The notes below the pieces were generated by a model. That model was not told the DNA's origin. It made no database searches and saw nothing but the letters and a program-made list of their open reading frames with translations. The translations under genes and the position numbers were made by a program. Below, piece after piece: positions 36,436 to 48,100 of a stretch of DNA of 64,000 bases; positions within the stretch are counted from its first letter, which is position 1; each line of letters begins with the position of its first letter. The stretch spans positions 9,731,000-9,794,999 of the forward strand of contig OZ005691.1 in NCBI GenBank assembly GCA_963930775.1, written 5' to 3'. The stretch comes from Cliona cf. orientalis (lineage: Eukaryota; Porifera; Demospongiae; Clionaida; Clionaidae).

Positions 36436-37145
36436 CAACATGCATACTATAAAATGTTGTTCCTGATGATGATTTTGACAATTAGTGTACTATTGTTTGT
36501 ATTCCAATGTGTTTATTTCCTGTATGTTTCTTTAGCATTAATTTTCTTATCAGTTTCTGATATTAAATTTAGAGAGTGCCCTGTGCCAGCAGGACCCATT
36601 ATTGCACGCATCCTGTACTTTTGTTTGTGTAGCTACTTATACTTCCAAAATGATCGACGACAGGTTGTCTGAGCTGTTTGCTAACATGCTTCCTCCATTT
36701 GACCACAGAATCATGTCACATGGCACAAAGTTTTTTTTCTAAGCACACACTGTGTCTGTGCACTACTTCCTTGAGCAATTGAAAAGCCCTTCTTCAAGAA
36801 GCTGCCTATTATTCAAAACATTATTCACGAATATTTGGCCCAGGCCTAATGATGATGTTGTTTACCTTTTAATTGTATGTTGTAGAATATTCAAAGCATC
36901 ACAATGAAATTTTTGTAAATATTCATGTTTACACAACGCTTGAATTTTCACTTTATGGGTGTGGTTGGCATGCATAATATTTCATAACGTTAAGTAGTAA
37001 GCATCGTTCAAGTTTGCAATTCATATTATTATAGCTATACTTGAAAGATTAGTATAATTGGCAGTAAACCCTTATAATTGATGATTCTGGTGATAGTCTA
37101 CCTAACTATTGTATAATATTATTATATATTATACTGGGTGAAAGA
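36436..37145 (+). promoter_or_regulatory. Intergenic block and type A flank before RX4
   Basis: Same block order as the spacers before RX2 and RX3, with the type A flank (CTTTATGGGTGTGGTTGGCATG) from about 36950. That flank is shorter here, lacking part of the proximal sequence present in the others. No gene is seen. Confidence 0.5.
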
Positions 37146-40100
37146 ATGGAATGCTACTGGATGCTCATACTACTTTCAGTCTCTATGGTCCCTCCCAGTC
37201 TCTCCTTTAACACTGGAGCGCCACAAGCTGCCTGTCAAACCCTAGCACCAGATGCCACTCAACATGGAGCTCAACCACAAGTTACAGATATACCTTATGT
37301 ACTGAATCTGAGTGAATTCTATGATCCAGCACTCAATCGGATGGTCTACACCCCAGACATAGTCTATAATGGTAAGATTTACAGATTGCCATGTGTTCTT
37401 GAAACTATTATCGAATGTAATTATAAGTTGTGAAGGGATCTCAAAAAATATCCTATTACAGAGTAGTGCCAGTATATAGCTGTTATTGTGTTGGTATCTG
37501 GGTATTCTCAAGCCGTTTCTTCAATATCTCTCTTGCTTGTTTTCAGAATCATCCACCGAATTTTGTACTCTAGCCTAATAGCTAACTGAATGTAGACTGA
37601 TAAGACTATATCCTTGCATTTCTTGTAGTTATCCTTGAGTCCACGGTGGCTGCTTCATCATTCCGAGGATTCTTGATCCAGGCTAGACTGGTTGCTGATG
37701 ACACAACTGTTGTAGGACAATTCGAGGAGCCACCAGCAGGAGGGGAATATCGATACGGATCCTGTGCCAACAGAGAGGTAGAAAATACACTAGATGTGTT
37801 GCTTGATTAGATTATCCTACTAATCATTTACTACTTGATATCCCAACATAATTGTTAGTTAAACACTGGTCATTAGGAGCTAGATTTGTATGTGATTTAG
37901 AAGGTCTAAGGACGTATAGTATATATGTAGGGATATTGAGTAGTGAATCCACTTGTTATCAATATTTTTTCTTGAAACTTGCACCATTGTATTCTGTATA
38001 GATAGTTTAATATTCATGAAAATTCTGGAAGGCACTTTTATCATAGCAGGTACTATAGAATCCCAAGTGAAGTGATGGGTTTTGGTTCATTAGACCTTGT
38101 TTAATTGAATTTAGAAGACTTTAGGGGCCTCAAGACTGAGGGAAAATCCGTGGGTCACTATAAAATCCTGTCAGAAGTATGCATGTGGGTGACTATATTA
38201 CACATAATATTTGTTGCATCTATGCTCTAAAATAAATAAATCTTCTTTGGTGTTGGGATTGTAATTGCAGGGTTCAGTGACACACACTAGCAGGAGTGAA
38301 AAATCCACACTAGTCATACCATGGAGGGCACCTTCAAATGGTACTGGAACTGTTCACTTTGGGTAGGTCTAAAATTACTATGGATGCTATGGTTCCGGCT
38401 GGTTATCCATCGATTATCTATACCGAAAGGAGCATGCACCTTTGACTGTCTATCTTATTCTTAAAATTAAGTTTGGTTGGTGAGAGAGATTTTAATTCTT
38501 GCTATGCACATGTATATGAAGGGTGGTACACCATTGATAATGGGATCTAGCAGAATTATGGCATCACCAGATTTCTACATGTACTTGTACAGGTATGCTG
38601 TAGTTCAAAATAGAAATATTTATTGGGCAAACCAACGAAGTGTTATAATAGAAGAAAGAAGTAAGTTAACATGCATTAAACAAGCATTAATTTTACCATA
38701 ACTTTCATCTCCATGATAATAATAATATTATGTTATATTATGCAGCATGTGAACTACCTTCTTATTTGGATCGACAGTCTTACTCATGTGTAAGACAATG
38801 TCCACTCTTTTTCTTTGGAAATCACACAACAGAACTATGTCAACCATGTAAGCTACCAGACTTTATAATGAGTGGTATAATGATTGTATTGAAATCATGG
38901 TATTAATTTTTTTTGCAGTTCCAGCTGTATTACGGAATGGTGTACAGGCTGATGCCACTGCTTACTTTGGTAGTATAGTAACAAATGCTAGGCTTGGAAC
39001 AGAAGTTTTTCGTTTCCGAATTGTCATAGATCTAAGTAGATATGGTGGTGATCTTGATGCGATTATCACAGTAATAGATCGTGATAACCTGGTTGCATCA
39101 ATCTTTAGATTCAGTAATGATCAATCTACAAGTCAATTTATATTTTTGGGCGGCATTAATGCAGCGAATGCTTCAGGTATGCTCCCCCGTGAAGTCAGAC
39201 TCCTTGAAAATGGACTAGTAGTCTTTGAAGATTTTGTCATCTATCGACAAGCTCCACCCGATAGTTTGGAGTTACCAATCACTCTGGACTTTGATTTAAG
39301 TATAATAGTTGTTGGATCAGGAGGAGCCAATGTTGCACAGACTGATTTTGCAGTTGGAACAGTTGCTCTAATTCCACCGCCCCCAGGTGTGTATGATCAT
39401 AATATTAGCTATAGCTATGCATGTTTAAACTTAGTAACCAATCACCATTCCTCCATGTAACTTCTCCCATACTGTCATTAATAACAATACACTATGCAGA
39501 CCCATGTGGAAATGACCCCTGTCAGAATGGAGGTACTTGCACATCTAGTAGTACTGACCAGAATTTTACCTGCAACTGTCACCCTGCATACACTGGGGAT
39601 ACATGCCAAATTCTGACTGACCCATGTGCTCTTGACCCCTGTCTGAATGGTGGTACATGTGACAGTGTGGGAGAATCTGAATACATGTGTGACTGTGGTG
39701 TTGAATTCACTGGACAGGATTGTGGATTTGCTATTGATCACTGTATACAGTCTAGTGCCAACTGTAACAATGGAGTCTGTGTGGATGGATTTGGTACCTT
39801 TACCTGCGAGTGTGATCTGGGATATACTGGAGACTTTTGCGACGTTGAGATTGACGAATGTTTAACAGCTGGATGCCAGAATGGAACATGTGAAGATTTA
39901 GTCAATGACTTTGAGTGTCTGTGCTACCCTGGATGGACTGGATCACTCTGCGAAGAAGATATAGATTATTGTGGATTTGATTCTTCCCCTCATGGACCAT
40001 GTGATGACACTGGAGCAGTTAGTTGCGACGATGATAATTCCACATACATATGCACATGTGCCAATGGCTTCACTGGTGTCAACTGTTCACAAGATATTGA

Positions 40101-41851
40101 TGACTGTGATCCCAATCCCTGTGAGAATAGTGGCAATTGTACCAATTTTTTCTTTGGTGCTTTTGACTGTGAGTGTCCACAGGGATATTCTGGTGATACA
40201 TGTGCAACATACTCATTTCCATGTGACCCACAGCCTTGTCTGAATGGAGGAACTTGCAGTGACCTCGGACAAGGCATGTACTCATGCAGCTGTGATGAAG
40301 GATTTACCGGACAAGATTGTAGTACTGATCTTGATTTTTGTAACTGCAATACTTGTCTCAATGGAGGCACTTGTATTGAAGGTGTTGGTGCTAGTACCAC
40401 ATGTAACTGCACTCAAGATTTTGCTGGAGATAGCTGTAACATGTCGTTAATGTTTTGTACTCCACAGACCTGTCAAAATGGTGGTACATGTGATGACTCT
40501 GGTGGTTTAATGATCACTTGCTCCTGTGCCGATGGTTATGATGGACTGATTTGTGACCAAGATGATCGAGATTATGTTGCTTGTACCACTGACCTCTGCT
40601 TCAATGGAGGAAAATGTGTGGAAGAATTTGGCCCAGATTCTAGCTGCAATTGTACAATGGGATTTGATGGCAACAGATGTGATAATGATCTCCCATTCTG
40701 TCGACCAGATTCTTGCCTCAGTGGAGGCACTTGCATAGAAGGCTATGCAACTGCTGTATCGTGCAATTGCACTGACGGATTTGAAGGGGACCAATGTGAA
40801 AACGATCGTCCTTTCTGCCAACCTGACTCATGTCTCAATGCAGGCACCTGTGTCGAAGGTCTTGGTACCATGACAAGCTGCAACTGTACCGACGGATTTG
40901 AAGGTGATCACTGTGAACTTGATCGCCTTTTCTGCCAGTCAGGTTCGTGTCTCAACGGAGGCACCTGCGTTGAAGGCTATGGTACTCAAATATCTTGTAA
41001 CTGTACAGATGGATTTGAAGGAGATAACTGTGAGAATGATCTTCCTTTCTGTCAAACAGATTCCTGCTTTAATGGTGGCACCTGCGTTGAAGGGTTAGGT
41101 ACCGACATTGATTGCAACTGCACTCTTGGATTTGAAGGAGACAGATGTGAACTGGACGATCCCAATTTCACAGCATGTGGAGCAGATGTTTGTGAAAATG
41201 AAGGAATGTGTGTGGAAGAGTTTGGACCAAACTTTACCTGTAGTTGCCAAAATGGATTCAGTGGAGTTTTATGTGAAATTGACCTTAACTTCTGTCAACC
41301 TTGTACTTGCCTGAATGGAGGAACATGTATTGAGGGCATTGGATCCACAACTTCATGCAGCTGTGTACAAGGCTTCACCGGCCAAAACTGTGGTACCCCA
41401 TTGGAAGGTAAGATTCTAATTCGTTAAGTGATGCATATTACTTAAAAAAATCTACTTTTAATTGCTCACAGATGCAACAGAGAATCCTTCACGTGGACTT
41501 GATCTTGACCCCATCATCTGGGCGTTAATAGGCTTTGCAGCGGGCGTGATTCTGACAGTGATTTTATGCCTTCTCCTATTCGCTTGTTGCTATTTCACAT
41601 GCTTCTCATCAAGGAGGGAGAAGAGAAAAAAATATGATATCCAAGGCAAGTCAAGAACATTTTTCACAATGGCTTCAGCCATTCAATCACTTAGTCTAAG
41701 ACTGTGTGTACTATAATTATATTATGTAGGCACTGAGTCATTGACGGTTAAAAACTCTGGCATTTGGATGGGAAGCTTGGATGATAAGAATGGAAGCTCC
41801 TCAAAACAGGATCCTATAGAGCTTACTTCTGCTACCACTTTTAAGCAGTAG
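37146..41851 (+). CDS. RX4: intact Reeler-DomX-EGF single-pass receptor
   Basis: Exons 37146-37371, 37629-37777, 38271-38362, 38593-38660, 38746-38847, 38919-39386, 39500-41407, 41472-41645, 41730-41851; 1102 aa, open throughout. Same architecture as RX3 but with 16 EGF repeats; the loss is in the middle of the array, not the ends. Its DomX is of the type also seen in AG1 and RX6 (VIYRQAPPDSLELP), whereas RX1, RX2, RX3 and RX5 have VIYI(A/S)PD. The TM exon ends with a GC donor (41646). Intron 3 is about 500 bp and holds a diverged copy of the 11249-type repeat near 37855-38215. Function is inferred to be adhesion or recognition at the cell surface. Confidence 0.9.
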
Positions 41852-42089
41852 CAACGTGCATACTAGCTAATAATAAAGTGTTGCATGATGATTATTTTGA
41901 CAATTAGTGTACTATTGTTAGTATTCCAATGTGTTTATTTCCTGCGTATTTCTTCAGTATTAATTTTCTTACCAGTTTCTGATATCTAGAGAGTGCCCTG
42001 TGCCAGCAGGACCCAATGTTGTAAGCATCCTGTACTTTTGTCTGCGTAGCTACTTATATTTATATTGTTTTAATATGTTATTCATGTTT

Positions 42090-42247
42090 AATTGATGTTG
42101 AATGAAGTGGAAACATGTAAGTTGGGTACAAAACTATATGCAAGTACTAGCGTAAGAAGCAGGCAGAGCGATAATATCTACATATACATCGCAAGATGGG
42201 TTACGTAGTCCGGCGTTAGACTCCTACTCGGCCCAATATTATTATTA
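42090..42247. repeat. Left copy of 158-bp direct duplication
   Basis: Identical by eye to 43521-43678 (start AATTGATGTTGAATGAAGTG, end CCCAATATTATTATTA). The element between them is absent from the homologous RX1 3' flank, where this segment occurs once (about 9970-10127). The pair therefore looks like a very long target-site duplication. Confidence 0.9.
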
Positions 42248-43520
42248 CAAGTGTAAAAACAATTGAATAAAATTGAAGGGTGAAGTAGGGATGGCAATGC
42301 CAAAAAGCACACAAACAAGATTTTTAGGGATAAGAGATAATCACAACCACTATACATCCCTACGCTTGCTTTTCTTGATTTAATATTGATGTCGAATCAT
42401 GCTATCCTTGGAGTGTTCTTGACTTGCATGTGGGAGAAATTAATGTTCTCCCTACCTATAATTATTGTTGACTATTTATGATCCCCATGCTACTCAAAGA
42501 GCAAGCGTAGGGATGTATAGTGGTTGTGATTATCTCTTATCCCTAAAAATCTTGTTTGTGTGCTTTTTGGCATTGCCATCCCTACTTCACCCTTCAATTT
42601 TATTCAATTGTTTTTACACTTGTTTCTGTTCTTTTTTATTGCATGAGTGCAACTATATACATTAAGTATAGATGGGAGGTGCCGAAGTTCGCGCGTGCGC
42701 TGCAAGCCAATGAGACTCTAGTACTAGTATAGCTATTATTGATTTTATCGACTATCTTTGTCACTACTGACACTGAGTACTAAGCTGGCTGTTCACCGAT
42801 TCGCGGCAGAGGGTCGTGCCGCGCGCGTACGTTGAGTCCTCGAGTCTCCATATCCCAGCGCAGTATTTATAGCGCTGCACACGCTAGTCTCTAGCTAGGT
42901 TTGCTTTATCTCGCTTGCGCTGGCCTAGCTCGCGCGGGAGAGCCTGGCGCTTAGCTATGGCTAGCTAGGCTAAGCTAGCTTGGTTCGAGGCGCTAGCTAG
43001 CTAGCTAGCTGGCTTGCTAGCGGCGGTGGCGCGCGCCGCTGACTACAGTCACATGACTTAACCATGGCAACACATTATGAGCATGCGCATTATATGACAA
43101 AAATGGCGTATCAGACACGCCCCCTATCTTTAACGCGCCGTACACACCCACCATTACGTGACTGTAGAGATAACGCAAAACTAGCGAGCCACTGCACTGC
43201 GCGCTACAAAATAGAGTGGATTTATATGAGAACCAAGGTGAGAGGTCCAGAGAGTCTTGAGTTAGCCCTGGAAATGAGAAAGAAAGAAAGAAAGAAGAAA
43301 GAATGAGAAATGGCTATTTTTTTGAACATCTGGTTCAGGCATATACAATTGAATTGATGGATGATCTTGGTCTTGTTGGATAGATAATTTGCTGTAGATT
43401 CTGATTTTGACACTTAGAAATTTCAAAAAGTTACCTGTTTTGAGATATTTGGATTTTTGTAATGTATTATATATATGGAGTATCCGTGCCATCCCTACTT
43501 ATAGAGTCTACCGACTCTAT
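42248..43520 (+). mobile_element. Hairpin-ended element, copy B
   Basis: A 1273-bp insertion. The left end is a long inverted repeat (arms about 42247-42361 and 42510-42624, AAGTAGGGATGGCAATGCC within the arms). The right end is the small palindrome ATAGAGTC-TACC-GACTCTAT. The middle is GC-rich, with a GCTAGCTA repeat (42950-43020) and GGTGGCGCGCGCC. Copy A (2454-5760) is its reverse complement with extra sequence. No transposase or RT is recognisable, so it is probably non-autonomous. Confidence 0.8.
43064..43306 (+). other. Small ORF shared by both element copies (copy B)
   Basis: An 80-codon frame starting MATHYEHAHY and ending with a Lys/Glu-rich tail, homologous to the minus-strand frame at 2668-2895 in copy A. 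Start and stop correspond, and the frame survives several substitutions and small length differences. I recognise no domain. It may be a real small gene of the element or chance. Confidence 0.25.
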
Positions 43521-43678
43521 AATTGATGTTGAATGAAGTGGAAACATGTAAGTTGGGTACAAAACTATATGCAAGTACTAGCGTAAGAAGCAGGCAGAGC
43601 GATAATATCTACATATACATCGCAAGATGGGTTACGTAGTCCGGCGTTAGACTCCTACTCGGCCCAATATTATTATTA
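43521..43678. repeat. Right copy of 158-bp direct duplication
   Basis: Partner of 42090-42247. Downstream sequence (ATAATGCCATCGAGTCTGAG) matches what follows the single-copy site at about 10128, showing that this side continues the ancestral locus. Confidence 0.9.
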
Positions 43679-44126
43679 TAATGCCATCGAGTCTGAGAAA
43701 GTTCTTGAAGTAGCTATATTATTGGTTGAACATTCGCATTGCTTGTCACAAGTTCACAACTATATAGTATGTAGTAGCTAATGTGCAAATATTATGTTTG
43801 TGGCATCATTTTATAAATCTTTCTGCCATTGTGGTCATCTTGTTGATTCTTGGGGTGCTGAGAGCACACAGCTTAAATCAAACTGGCAAAACAGAATGAT
43901 AGTGGTTATCTCCCATTGTCTTGTTATAATATTATTCCAAATAACATCGAATAACAAGAACTTTGAATTGCTATGGATTAACATCTATTCATAGCAAACA
44001 GATGGGCCTTTTAATGATAATCATGATTCCCATTCATTCTGCTGTTACCTATATAGCAACCACTATTTCGCACGTATACACACACACAACACTCACTTTC
44101 CCTCAGCTAGTGTCTCTCTCTTGATG
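43679..44126. other. RX4 3' spacer
   Basis: Homologous to 10129-10560 behind RX1 (GTTGATTCTTGGGGTG; CACACACAACACTCACTTTC). No gene is seen. The shared order of spacer, TGTATCATGA array and gene relic shows that the RX1 and RX4 downstream regions are copies of one segment. Confidence 0.5.
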
Positions 44127-44352
44127 AGTATATTATCATAAATGTGTATCATGATAATTATAATATGGATCTCTCATGATGTGTATCATGACGTGTATCA
44201 TGATGTGTATCATGAGAGGATTTCTTCATGGATGTGCATCGTGACAAGTATCATAATGGTGTGTATCTTTAATTATATATTATATTAATTGATGTGTATC
44301 ATAATGTGTATCATGGATGATCATTAATGTGTATCATGATGTTATCATGATA
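44127..44352. repeat. TGTATCATGA minisatellite, second array
   Basis: Same unit and palindromic core as 10561-10796, with a different copy number and some AT-rich interruptions near 44270-44290. Confidence 0.85.
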
Positions 44353-44358
44353 TTAATA

Positions 44359-44568
44359 GTTGTTGGATGTGGCCTAGGAGCAAGTACTTAGATATATGCA
44401 TTTGGAACAGTTGATCTAATTCCACTACCAACAGGTTTGTTTGGGTAACCACGCACGTTAACTTAGTAATCAATCACCATTCCTCCTAGCTGCCTGCATG
44501 TAACTTTTCCCACGCAATGTCATAACAACACACTATTGTAATTTGTGCAGTCACATGTGGAAATGACC
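44359..44568 (+). pseudogene. Relic 3: DomX exon end of an RX gene
   Basis: Starts with the same truncated remnant as relics 1 and 2 (AGGAGCAAGTACTTAGATAT), then the DomX end, its intron, and about 18 bases of an EGF exon from 44551. It is then replaced by type B flank sequence (TAGCTATTGGATATGGACTC). Confidence 0.75.
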
Positions 44569-45148
44569 TACATAGCTATTGGATATGGACTCACAGTCAG
44601 CATAAACAGCTAGCAGGTAGTGGAGAGAACACAATAATAGTCTCAACTATGATAACTTTAAGTGGTAAATATAATATGCTATTCATTAGGTACAATGAGT
44701 CAGTGTAGCTAATGAGGCAAAAAGCCAAGTTTGACCTGAGAAACTTGCAATGAGAGGGCTAGCATAATTTGTGCAGATGAGCCTTTGCATGGTTAGGCCA
44801 TACGGTTTCTTAAATTTAAACTATTATTGTGATTACTGATAGTGTAGGGTGGTCGATTGGGCAGGTGATAATTTTAATTACAAGTGTCAGTGTTCCTATG
44901 ATTGTAAACTTGTAGTATTCCAGCTGTCTAGAGGCTTGTGCTGTGTGGTCGCTTAAAGTAATTTTAAGATAGTCCTATTAAAAGTCTACTTGATATATAT
45001 ATTATATACCTGTAGTAAACTCAGTTAGCTATTAGATGCTTTAAATTTACAGTTGGTCGGGTTAGTTCAATTAATTCTGAGTGGCCTTAGTGTAAAAATT
45101 ATCTAGACGTACTATTGGTATCAGTTATAGCTATACATAATGTACATC
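44569..45148 (+). promoter_or_regulatory. Type B 5' flank of RX5
   Basis: Matches the flank of the RX pseudogene (about 29020-29608) and, more weakly, the flank of RX6 (53390-53692). Shared landmark AATGAGTCAGTGTAGCTAAT. An in-frame ATG at 45140 lies three codons before the start conserved in the paralogs. Confidence 0.45.
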
Positions 45149-48100
45149 ATGGAGTGCTACTGGATGCTTATACTACTGTCAGTCTCTATGGTCTCTCCTG
45201 CTCTCTCCTTTAACACTGGAGCACCACAAGCTGCCTGTCAAACCCTAGCTCCAGATGCCGCTCAACATGGAGCTCCACCACAAGTTACAGACATACCTTA
45301 TGTACTGAATCTGAGTGCATTCTATGATCCAGCACTTGATTGGATGGTCTACACCCCGGACACAGTGTACAATGGTAGGATTTACACAAGATTACCACAA
45401 TATAAATTAAATGTGCATGAGAACATGCAGTTATTTGTGCCATTGTGAAGGTATCATAATAGCTTATCATCACCCAGTTGATAGTATATGTATAGTGTCA
45501 CTACGCATTTATAATAATAATATTGCGACCCTGATCCTATATTATATGTGTACTTCCTTTATCGTGGTTATTTCATGAATATCTGGATGTTCTGAAGCGA
45601 TTACTTCTAAGAATAGTCATAATTGTGTGCCTAAATGTTTACACTTCAATGTTAGTATCATAATACTAACACTTAGGTGTAAACACTTGTGAATAAAAAG
45701 GAGAGTGGAAAGGTATAATAGCTTAACTGTTATTAATTCATAGAAGAAACGGCTTCAGAACATCCGGATATTAATAATTTAATAAGTGTATTATAATATT
45801 ATATTCTTGCAGTTGTCTTTGAGTCCACAGTGATTGCTCCATCATTCCGAGGATTCTTGATCCAGGCTAGACTGGTCGTTGATGACACAACTGTTGTAGG
45901 ACAATTTGAGGAGCCACCAGCAGGAGCAGAGTATCGATATGGATCCTGTACCAACAGAGAGGTAGAGATTACGCTAAAATAATATATAGTTATCCTATAC
46001 ACTCAAAGCCAGTATGAATTGTTTGATATTAGATCACAGCTGCAGCTGTAATAAATACTGCAATTTTATTAGCTACTGATAGCAAGCTTTTCATAGTCAC
46101 CTACATGATTTTCATAGTGACCTTCATGTTTTACGCTAGCAATACATACAAAAGTATAATAATTAGTATATGATCTAAACTAGTTAGACACTATATAGTC
46201 GGTTTCTATGTGATTTAGAAGACTTCAGGGCTCTCATAGAACCTTACTTCACTCATGATTCTATATCTATGCAGCATACTATACTGGCTCCGTGCTAGAA
46301 TGGCTCGCAAGAACTTACAAGTGAAAAGAAAAAAAAAATTAAAGCATAAAGCGAGATTTGAACCCACTACATTCTGTTCCACACACAAGAGCCCCACCGC
46401 TGTTGTCGCTGCTGCCAATCATTATTTCCCCCCTTTCATAGACAAACCCTAGAGACTAATTAGCCCTGCTAACCATTGGCAACCCATCCCCAACCCTCCA
46501 GCCCCTCCCATCCATATCACGTATATATAGCAAAATCCTAGAGACTAGCCATTGGCAACCCATCCCAAAACCCCCCAGCCCCGCACCTGCATGGTATATT
46601 ATACCGCGTATACCGTATACGCGGTATAGGTGGGTGGGGCTGGGGCGTATATAATATCATGAACGAACCATTGCCTCCATATGGCCATTCCCCAGCACGT
46701 CGCACGGAGCCATTGTGGCATGCTCGTTTGATCGTATAGAAACCTCCTACTATTAAATTAAATTTTAGGGACCATTAATATCATAATTGCAGGGTTCAGT
46801 GACCCACACCACTCGGAGTGACAAATCCACACTAGTCATACCATGGAGGACACCTTCACTTGGTACTGGAACTATTCACTTTGGGTAAGTCGTACGTAGT
46901 ACCTTGGGCAAGTATGCAGGTAAGTACCATATACTCCATTTCAAGGAAGAACTTCCATAATAATTATATTATGTAAGTCACTATGCATCTTAAGATAAGG
47001 TCAATAACACGCATTGCCGGCGCGCCATAATATTATAATATATGGTGTCCATTAGCATGGTGGCTTAAAAGCTCTCCCTTATATCTAAGTATTATGGCCA
47101 AGTGAAACAATTATTAATGGTTGTACCACGGGTTGCACTATTTCGTTACTGTGCATGTGTACCCCGAATGGAGGGTCTAGCATAATACAATTTGAATCAC
47201 CCTATAATATTATGCAGAGTAGTTACCTATTGTCTATTATTACACAGGTATGCTGTAGTTGAAACTAGAACAGTTTATTGGGCAAATCAACGAAGCATTA
47301 CAATTGAAGAACGACGTAAGTTCACTTATTTAAATAAGACACCGGTAGGTGCAATAATAATATTATTAATTATCACAATAAGCCCTTTTAATCGATGATT
47401 GTACTACTTTTGAATGTTATGCAGCGTGTCAACTTCCATTTTATTTGGATCGACAGTCTAACTCATGTGTAAGACAATGTCCACTCTTTTTCTTCGGAAA
47501 TCACACAACAGAACTGTGTCAACCATGTAAGCTACCAGACTATACAATGAGTGATAATAATAATTGCATTAAAGTTAGATATTAATTTTTTTGCAGTTCC
47601 AGATGTATTACCAAATGGTGTACAGGCTGACGCCACTGCTTACTTTGGTAGAATTCTAACAAATGCTACAGTTGGAACGGAGGTCTTTCCTTTCAGAATT
47701 GTCATAGATCCGGGTAGATATGGTGGTGATCTTGATGCCATTATCACAGTTTTGAACCGCGATAACCGGGTTGCACGAACCTTTAGGTTCGGTGACAATG
47801 GTCAGACTACAAGACAATATACATTCACTGGCGGCATTAATGCAGCTAATGCTTCAGGCCAGCTCCCCCCTGAAATCAGAGTACTTGAAAATGGACTAGT
47901 AGTCCTTGAAGATTCTGTCATCTATATATCTCCTGATTTCGAGTTTTCGACCACTCTGAACTTTGATTTATGTGTAATAGTTGTTGGACGTGGCCCAGGG
48001 GCCACTGCTAATCAGACTCATTTTGCAGTTGGAACAGTTGATTTAATTCCACCACCATCAGGTGTGTATTGACATTAATAATTAAAACAATGCACAATAA

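Noticed and set aside
45140-45148. Upstream ATG of RX5 as the start
   Set aside because: The MECYW start is conserved in all paralogs, while the upstream ATG occurs only in this flank type.
46255-46452. 65-codon ORF in RX5 intron 3
   Set aside because: It overlaps a repeat cluster and a poly-A stretch, has no paralog support and no domain.
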